From NCBI GenBank assembly GCA_963611355.1, contig CAVDRM010000004.1, forward strand, positions 23,216 to 87,215: a stretch of DNA of 64,000 bases. The letters are read 5' to 3'. The notes under the pieces were generated by a model, which saw only the letters and a list, made by a program, of their open reading frames with translations, searched no databases and was not told the origin of the DNA. Below, piece by piece: positions 60,421 through 64,000 of this stretch (position 1 is its first letter; every line of letters starts with the position of its first letter). This DNA is from CAVDRM01 sp963611355 (GTDB lineage Bacteria; Bacillota; Clostridia; Christensenellales; Aristaeellaceae). Position numbers and translations under genes: made by a program.

Positions 60421-61284
60421 TCATTCCATCAACTGTGTGACGGTATAAAGGGGCAGGCACAGCTTCTGAGGCTCTTCGCTGCCGATCTCATGAATGAGCG
60501 CCCGCGCAATGGCCGCAGGGTCACTGTTGCCGGCAAGCTGCATACCGCGGACAAAACCGCGATAAAATTCAATCAGCTCCCTGCACCGGCGGAGATAAGC
60601 CATAACGTCCTTTTGCCCCTTGGAAAATCCTCCCAGCGGCAGATATTCATGCCCAGCAATGATGTATTCCGGCTTTTCCGCAAGCAGCCGCTCCACAGAC
60701 GATAAATAGTCGCCGACAAACATACACAGCGCGCTGCCTTGGGAGCGTGTGCCGTTGAGCTGCAAAGAATCCCCCGTGATGAGGGCATTGCACCGCTCAT
60801 CCATGAAGCAGACGGCGTCGTCATCATGACCGGGTGTATAAATCAGCCGCAGATAGCCATACAGCTTCTCGCCGTCATTCAGCAGAATATCGGGCTCGCA
60901 CCCTGCAATGCTGTCGGACGGCGGGCTGCTGAAGCCGGGAAAACGTCCGCGAATCCGCTTCATATAGATGAGCGGATTGCGTACCTTGTCCGCCATCGGC
61001 GCGTAAGCCGCCACATGGATGTCTGGCGCAAGGGCACGAATGCGCGGAAGACCGCCGATATGGTCGCCATGCGTGTGTGTCAGCAGCACAGCATCCATGT
61101 CCTTGAGCGTCAGCCCCATCTCTTTCAGCGCGGGAACAATGGCCGAGTCAACCGTTTCCGCACAGCCGCCGGTATCAATGAGCACGTTTTTTTCACCGCG
61201 AACCAGCGTGACCCCTGTCCAGTCGCCGGGAAAGGGCACCTGCAAGCGGTAAAGCTGCGGGGCAAGAAGTTCAAATGATTCCAT
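60421..61284 (-). CDS. metallo-beta-lactamase-fold hydrolase
   Basis: A 287-aa hydrolase. The zinc motif THTHGDHIGG gives His70, His72, Asp74 and His75; further ligands are in YTPGHDDDAVCF (His) and LITGDSLQLN (Asp), with a final His in IAGHEYLPLGGF. No signal peptide is visible. MBL-fold enzymes include lactonases, glyoxalases and esterases; as first gene in a sugar-acid operon, a lactonase or thioesterase role is reasonable but unproven. The ATG has CAGGAGG at the right distance and a consensus promoter at 61323-61351. Confidence 0.88.
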   Translation of the reverse strand: MESFELLAPQLYRLQVPFPGDWTGVTLVRGEKNVLIDTGGCAETVDSAIVPALKEMGLTLKDMDAVLLTHTHGDHIGGLPRIRALAPDIHVAAYAPMADKVRNPLIYMKRIRGRFPGFSSPPSDSIAGCEPDILLNDGEKLYGYLRLIYTPGHDDDAVCFMDERCNALITGDSLQLNGTRSQGSALCMFVGDYLSSVERLLAEKPEYIIAGHEYLPLGGFSKGQKDVMAYLRRCRELIEFYRGFVRGMQLAGNSDPAAIARALIHEIGSEEPQKLCLPLYTVTQLME

Positions 61285-61322
61285 AGAAAACCTCCTGTAT
61301 CATATGGAACATGATTGTCATC

Positions 61323-61351
61323 ATTATATACTGCGCCCGGGAATTCTTCAA
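61323..61351 (-). promoter_or_regulatory. promoter of the - strand catabolic operon
   Basis: On the - strand TTGAAG (61351-61346), 17 bases, TATAAT (61328-61323), upstream of the MBL-fold gene. Confidence 0.82.
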
Positions 61352-61549
61352 TTTGAAAACTTCGGCCGGAATTGCAAAAACTTCATATTGTATTTTTCCG
61401 AAATGTGTGATAACATATTTTATTAAATTTCATGATGCACTTTCTCTACTTTAAAATAAGTGCTTTTTGCATTGCAGGAAAAAAGGCGCGGCCTGTCGAA
61501 TATAATTCTAATTGAGTGTAAGACTGAGCCGTCATGAAAGGAGGACATC
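61352..61549. promoter_or_regulatory. divergent control region of the catabolic island
   Basis: A+T-rich region between the operon promoter and the regulator gene. On the + strand TATAAT (61501-61506) lies ahead of the regulator, with no good -35 at 17 bases, so activation may be needed. GCAAAAA (near 61373-61379) and TTTTTGC (near 61464-61470) form a distant inverted repeat that could be regulator-binding sites. Confidence 0.5.
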
Positions 61550-62737
61550 ATGACATCAAAGCCGGTTGTTCCGCGCGGCCGTCCTGCTATTCCCGTGCTG
61601 ATGGACAAGGAATGCCACGACACCCCCATCTGCGCTTCCGTGGTCGGCAGCATCCGCAGGGTTGCGGTGCGCAAGGGCTATTCCGCACGAATGTACAGCA
61701 GCTGTGAAGAATTAAAGGAGGACGCTTTGGCCGGAGATACGGTCATCGTCATCGGGTTTGAATCCTCCAGAATGCAGACCGTCCTGCAAAATTTGGAAAC
61801 GCTGAAAAAGCGCATTGTTGTCACAGGCATTGATGCGGACTATGTCGATTTTCACTATTCCTGCGCGACTTTTTCCCGCCGCATTGCCACGGAGCAAATG
61901 CTGGATTTTTTCCTGCAAAAAGGTGCCCGCTCCGTGGCGATGGTCGGCGTTGGCTATAATTCCATGAATGATGCTGTCCGCAGTGAAGCCATGCGGCATT
62001 ATGCCGATTTGAGCGGCGGGCTGCTCCGCAGCAAGAGTTTTTCTTATCAGACCTATATTTCGGAAAGCTTTGATGCGTTTGTGAACGAGGCGGATGACTT
62101 TGACGCCGTTCTCTGCCCGAATGATTATGTGGCCGTCGCTTTTTTGCATTTCTGCGAAGAGCATCATTTAGAAGTGCCGGATAAATTGCTGCTTGCTTCC
62201 TTTAACGGCAATCGAATCGGCCAATACTGCCGCCCCGCCATCACCTCTCTTATGATTAATTTTGAGGCTATCGGCGCAAGCGCCGTCACTATTTGGCTGT
62301 ACCTGCAGGAAAATCGAAATGAAAATTTACAGTTTAGAATTACAGCTCCCGGCCGAATTTTAGAACGCGAAAGCACGCGCCGCAACGGAACGCCGGACGC
62401 CGCGCTTCCCGTCAGACACCCCATCGGCGAACGCTTTGAGGGAGGCCCGTTTTATGACGAGCCGACTCTTCAGGCACTGATGCACATTGACCGCTGCATT
62501 CAGCGCTGCGATGAACTGGATTTTCGCATCATTCGGGAGCTGCTGACAGGCGACAGCTATGAAAGCATCGCAGGGAGGCTCTTTCTGTCCGAAAGCTCCA
62601 TGCAGTATCGTATGCGCAAGCTGTTTCAGGTGGCGCAGGTGGCAAATCGCCGCGCCTTTGCCGAGCTGTTTGATAAAAATTTCCCGCATCACTACTGCTT
62701 TGAAATACCTTTGAACAAAGACGAGCAGGACGAGTGA
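61550..62737 (+). CDS. transcriptional regulator with LacI-like sensor and C-terminal helix-turn-helix
   Basis: A 395-aa protein. Residues about 25-285 look like the type 1 periplasmic-binding fold used by LacI-type regulators: ICASVVGSIRRVAVRKGYSA, CATFSRRIATEQMLDFFLQKG, SVAMVGVG, DAVLCPNDYVAVAFLHF and LLLASFNGN ending ITSLMINFEAIGASAV. There is no N-terminal helix-turn-helix, in contrast to LacI. Instead, the C-terminus (about 325-380) reads LDFRIIRELLTGDSYESIAG then LFLSESSMQYRMRKLFQVAQ, a LuxR-like DNA-binding unit. The ATG at 61550 has AAAGGAGGACATC upstream. It is divergent from the catabolic operon and is its most likely regulator, with a sugar-acid ligand inferred. Confidence 0.8.
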   Translation: MTSKPVVPRGRPAIPVLMDKECHDTPICASVVGSIRRVAVRKGYSARMYSSCEELKEDALAGDTVIVIGFESSRMQTVLQNLETLKKRIVVTGIDADYVDFHYSCATFSRRIATEQMLDFFLQKGARSVAMVGVGYNSMNDAVRSEAMRHYADLSGGLLRSKSFSYQTYISESFDAFVNEADDFDAVLCPNDYVAVAFLHFCEEHHLEVPDKLLLASFNGNRIGQYCRPAITSLMINFEAIGASAVTIWLYLQENRNENLQFRITAPGRILERESTRRNGTPDAALPVRHPIGERFEGGPFYDEPTLQALMHIDRCIQRCDELDFRIIRELLTGDSYESIAGRLFLSESSMQYRMRKLFQVAQVANRRAFAELFDKNFPHHYCFEIPLNKDEQDE

Positions 62738-62758
62738 ACAGAAGAAAAGGGCGTTCTT

Positions 62759-63214
62759 TTATTGAGCGTCCTTGAGAATCTGCGCATGAAAGCGCGCAAT
62801 CAGCGCATGCTCGGCATCGGAAAGCCGTTCGTCCCGCATTTGCTTTGACCGCGCCGCACGGTACGGCTCAAACAATTCAAAATCCAGCTTTTCCATGCAA
62901 TCATCGGGCGTATCTAAATTGCCCGTGCGGTAAACCATGTGTTTGAAATAAGCAAAGGTGCATAGATACAAATCCGCTTTCGGATGCTCACGCTTTATGG
63001 CTTGCGTATCCTCATACATGAACACAAAGAGCGCACCCGATTGCTCCTTCGGCAGGCGAAGGCGGCGAGTATAGGCATCGAAAAACACCTTCAAGTCCAT
63101 ATAATGGGTAAAATCGTGCAGATGGATATAGGGAATGTCGCAGCTCTGCACAGCCTCACGATTCATCTTGTCGATGCGCTGCGCCAGCTCATCAAAACGC
63201 TCAAACAGCTTCAT
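62759..63214 (-). CDS. hypothetical protein
   Basis: A 151-aa soluble protein of mixed charge, with LHDFTHYMDLKVFFDAYTRR, LFVFMYEDTQAIK, LYLCTFAYFKHMVY and a helical C-terminus ending AHALIARFHAQI-like. I do not recognise a family. It is convergent with the regulator gene (22 bases apart) and divergent from the aldolase. A promoter with TTGTCC-17-TATAAT (63326-63298) and AAAGGAAG before the ATG support a real gene. Confidence 0.65.
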   Translation of the reverse strand: MKLFERFDELAQRIDKMNREAVQSCDIPYIHLHDFTHYMDLKVFFDAYTRRLRLPKEQSGALFVFMYEDTQAIKREHPKADLYLCTFAYFKHMVYRTGNLDTPDDCMEKLDFELFEPYRAARSKQMRDERLSDAEHALIARFHAQILKDAQ

Positions 63215-63297
63215 GGAAAGACGGACTTCCTTTCCGAAAATCGTTGATATATAAGCCGCTTGCGGGAATGCGGGAGGCCGATTGTAGGCAACGATTT

Positions 63298-63326
63298 ATT
63301 ATATCGTCAGCGGAACGAGAGGACAA
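63298..63326 (-). promoter_or_regulatory. promoter of the hypothetical gene
   Basis: On the - strand TTGTCC (63326-63321), 17 bases, TATAAT (63303-63298). Confidence 0.65.
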
Positions 63327-63363
63327 TACAAAAATTTTGTAATTTTGCTTAAGATTTTTTCAG

Positions 63364-63392
63364 TTGTACGGACAGGGCAGGTGTGCTATAAT
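63364..63392 (+). promoter_or_regulatory. extended -10 promoter of the aldolase gene
   Basis: TTGTAC (63364-63369), 17 bases that end in TGC, then TATAAT (63387-63392). Confidence 0.8.
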
Positions 63393-63430
63393 ACATTTTA
63401 ATATGGTAGAAGGGAGTGTTTGCGTTTTTT

Positions 63431-64000
63431 ATGAACATCATGGAACATGTCCATCAAGGCCGTGTTATCGCCATCGTGCGCGGACTGCCGACGGAGTACA
63501 TGCTGCGTCTGGCACAGGCGTTTAAAGAGGGCGGCATCGGCATGATGGAGGTCACTTTCAATCAGAAAGCGCCCGAAACATGGAAGGATACGGCTGCGGC
63601 CATCAGCGCCGTGAAAAAGGAATTCGGCGGCGATATGCTGACGGGTGCCGGAACGGTCATTACCTTGGAGCAGCTCAAAATCGCCGCCGATGCGGGCGCA
63701 CAGTATCTGGTCACGCCGACGACGGATGCGGAGATTATCCGTACGGGCAAAAAGCAGGGCTTGGGGATGTTCCCCGGGGCACTGACCCCGACCGAAATTT
63801 TGACGGCGTATAATGCCGGCGCGGATGCCGTGAAGGTCTTTCCCGTCAGCAGCTTGGGCGCGGGCTATATCAAGGCCGTCAGCGCCCCGCTGTCCCACAT
63901 TCCGCTGATGGGCGTGGGCGGCGTCAATGAAAAGAACGCGGCGGACTTTATCAGGGCCGGCTGCTGCGGCGTCGGCGTGGGCGGCAACCTGGTCAACAAG
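63431..64000 (+). CDS. eda: KDPG/KHG-type 2-keto-3-deoxy acid aldolase, cut by window edge
   Basis: The frame runs from the ATG at 63431 to the end of the window (190 codons visible of a family length near 210). It matches the class I KDPG/KHG aldolases: VIAIVRGLPTEYMLRLAQAF with the N-terminal Arg, GGIGMMEVTFNQKAPET (Glu), LTGAGTVITLEQLKIAADAG, FPGALTPTEILTAYNAGADA, and the Schiff-base Lys in VKVFPVSSLGAGYIKAV. These enzymes cleave 2-keto-3-deoxy-6-phosphogluconate or related acids to pyruvate and an aldehyde. Its own promoter is at 63364-63392. It strengthens the sugar-acid reading of the island and offers an aldolase route parallel to the proposed FdrA route. Confidence 0.9.
   Translation, partial: MNIMEHVHQGRVIAIVRGLPTEYMLRLAQAFKEGGIGMMEVTFNQKAPETWKDTAAAISAVKKEFGGDMLTGAGTVITLEQLKIAADAGAQYLVTPTTDAEIIRTGKKQGLGMFPGALTPTEILTAYNAGADAVKVFPVSSLGAGYIKAVSAPLSHIPLMGVGGVNEKNAADFIRAGCCGVGVGGNLVNK

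Overview
The window reads as a moderately high-GC (roughly mid-50s percent by eye, not counted) low-GC-phylum relative, most likely an anaerobic Clostridia (Oscillospirales/Christensenellales-like) chromosome. Supporting signs: PolC-type DNA polymerase III, the Firmicutes order frr-uppS-cdsA-dxr-rseP-ispG-polC and rimP-nusA-rnpM-ylxQ-infB-rbfA-nrnA-truB, strong AGGAGG ribosome sites, frequent TTG/GTG starts, sigma-A promoters with 17-bp spacers, and a YesM/YesN-type two-component pair beside a sugar ABC transporter. No rRNA, tRNA, CRISPR array or intact mobile element was seen.

Layout. 1-6.2 kb: + strand genes for a DUF624 membrane protein (cut by the left edge), a methyltransferase, Hsp33, and a run of TPR, HEAT-repeat and zinc-ribbon/TPR proteins. 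6.4-8.1 kb: secreted DUF6273/SH3-like protein on the - strand. 8.1-8.55 kb: intergenic region with two strong hairpins and divergent promoters. 8.55-17.6 kb: murG, a DUF2804 protein, an alpha/beta hydrolase, a multiply frameshifted hydrolase pseudogene, the - strand operon DUF2461-pgm-tkt, and a secreted chagasin-like protease inhibitor. 17.6-22.6 kb: PHP phosphoesterase, TldE/TldD pair, and a PadR regulator with its DUF1700/DUF4097 partner under a near-perfect promoter overlapped by an inverted repeat. 22.8-41 kb: the conserved ribosome-recycling/isoprenoid/envelope/PolC block and, after a promoter and a long leader, the rimP-to-truB translation block.

41.3-64 kb: an accessory carbon-catabolism island, almost all on the - strand. 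From its divergent promoter near 61.3 kb it runs: metallo-beta-lactamase hydrolase, short-chain dehydrogenase, IlvD/Edd-type dehydratase, SdhA/AspO-like flavoprotein, FdrA (AllF-like), a 53-aa protein that looks like the split-off C-terminal domain of FdrA, DUF1116 (AllG-like), a diverged acetate-kinase-family kinase, DUF2877 (AllH-like), aldose-1-epimerase-like protein, Gfo/Idh/MocA dehydrogenase, AraC-type response regulator, YesM-type histidine kinase, a putative glycosidase, and a sugar ABC transporter with its own promoter. A divergent regulator with a LacI-like sensor but a C-terminal helix-turn-helix, and a KDPG-type aldolase (cut by the right edge), complete it.

The island is the most interesting part. 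Three subunits homologous to the oxamate carbamoyltransferase AllF-AllG-AllH sit with an acetokinase-like enzyme (where a carbamate kinase would be expected) and with sugar-acid enzymes instead of allantoin genes. My inference, not shown by the sequence, is a sugar-acid pathway in which a 2,4-dioxo acid (isosteric with oxalurate) is split by phosphate into pyruvate plus an acyl phosphate, which the kinase then uses to make ATP.
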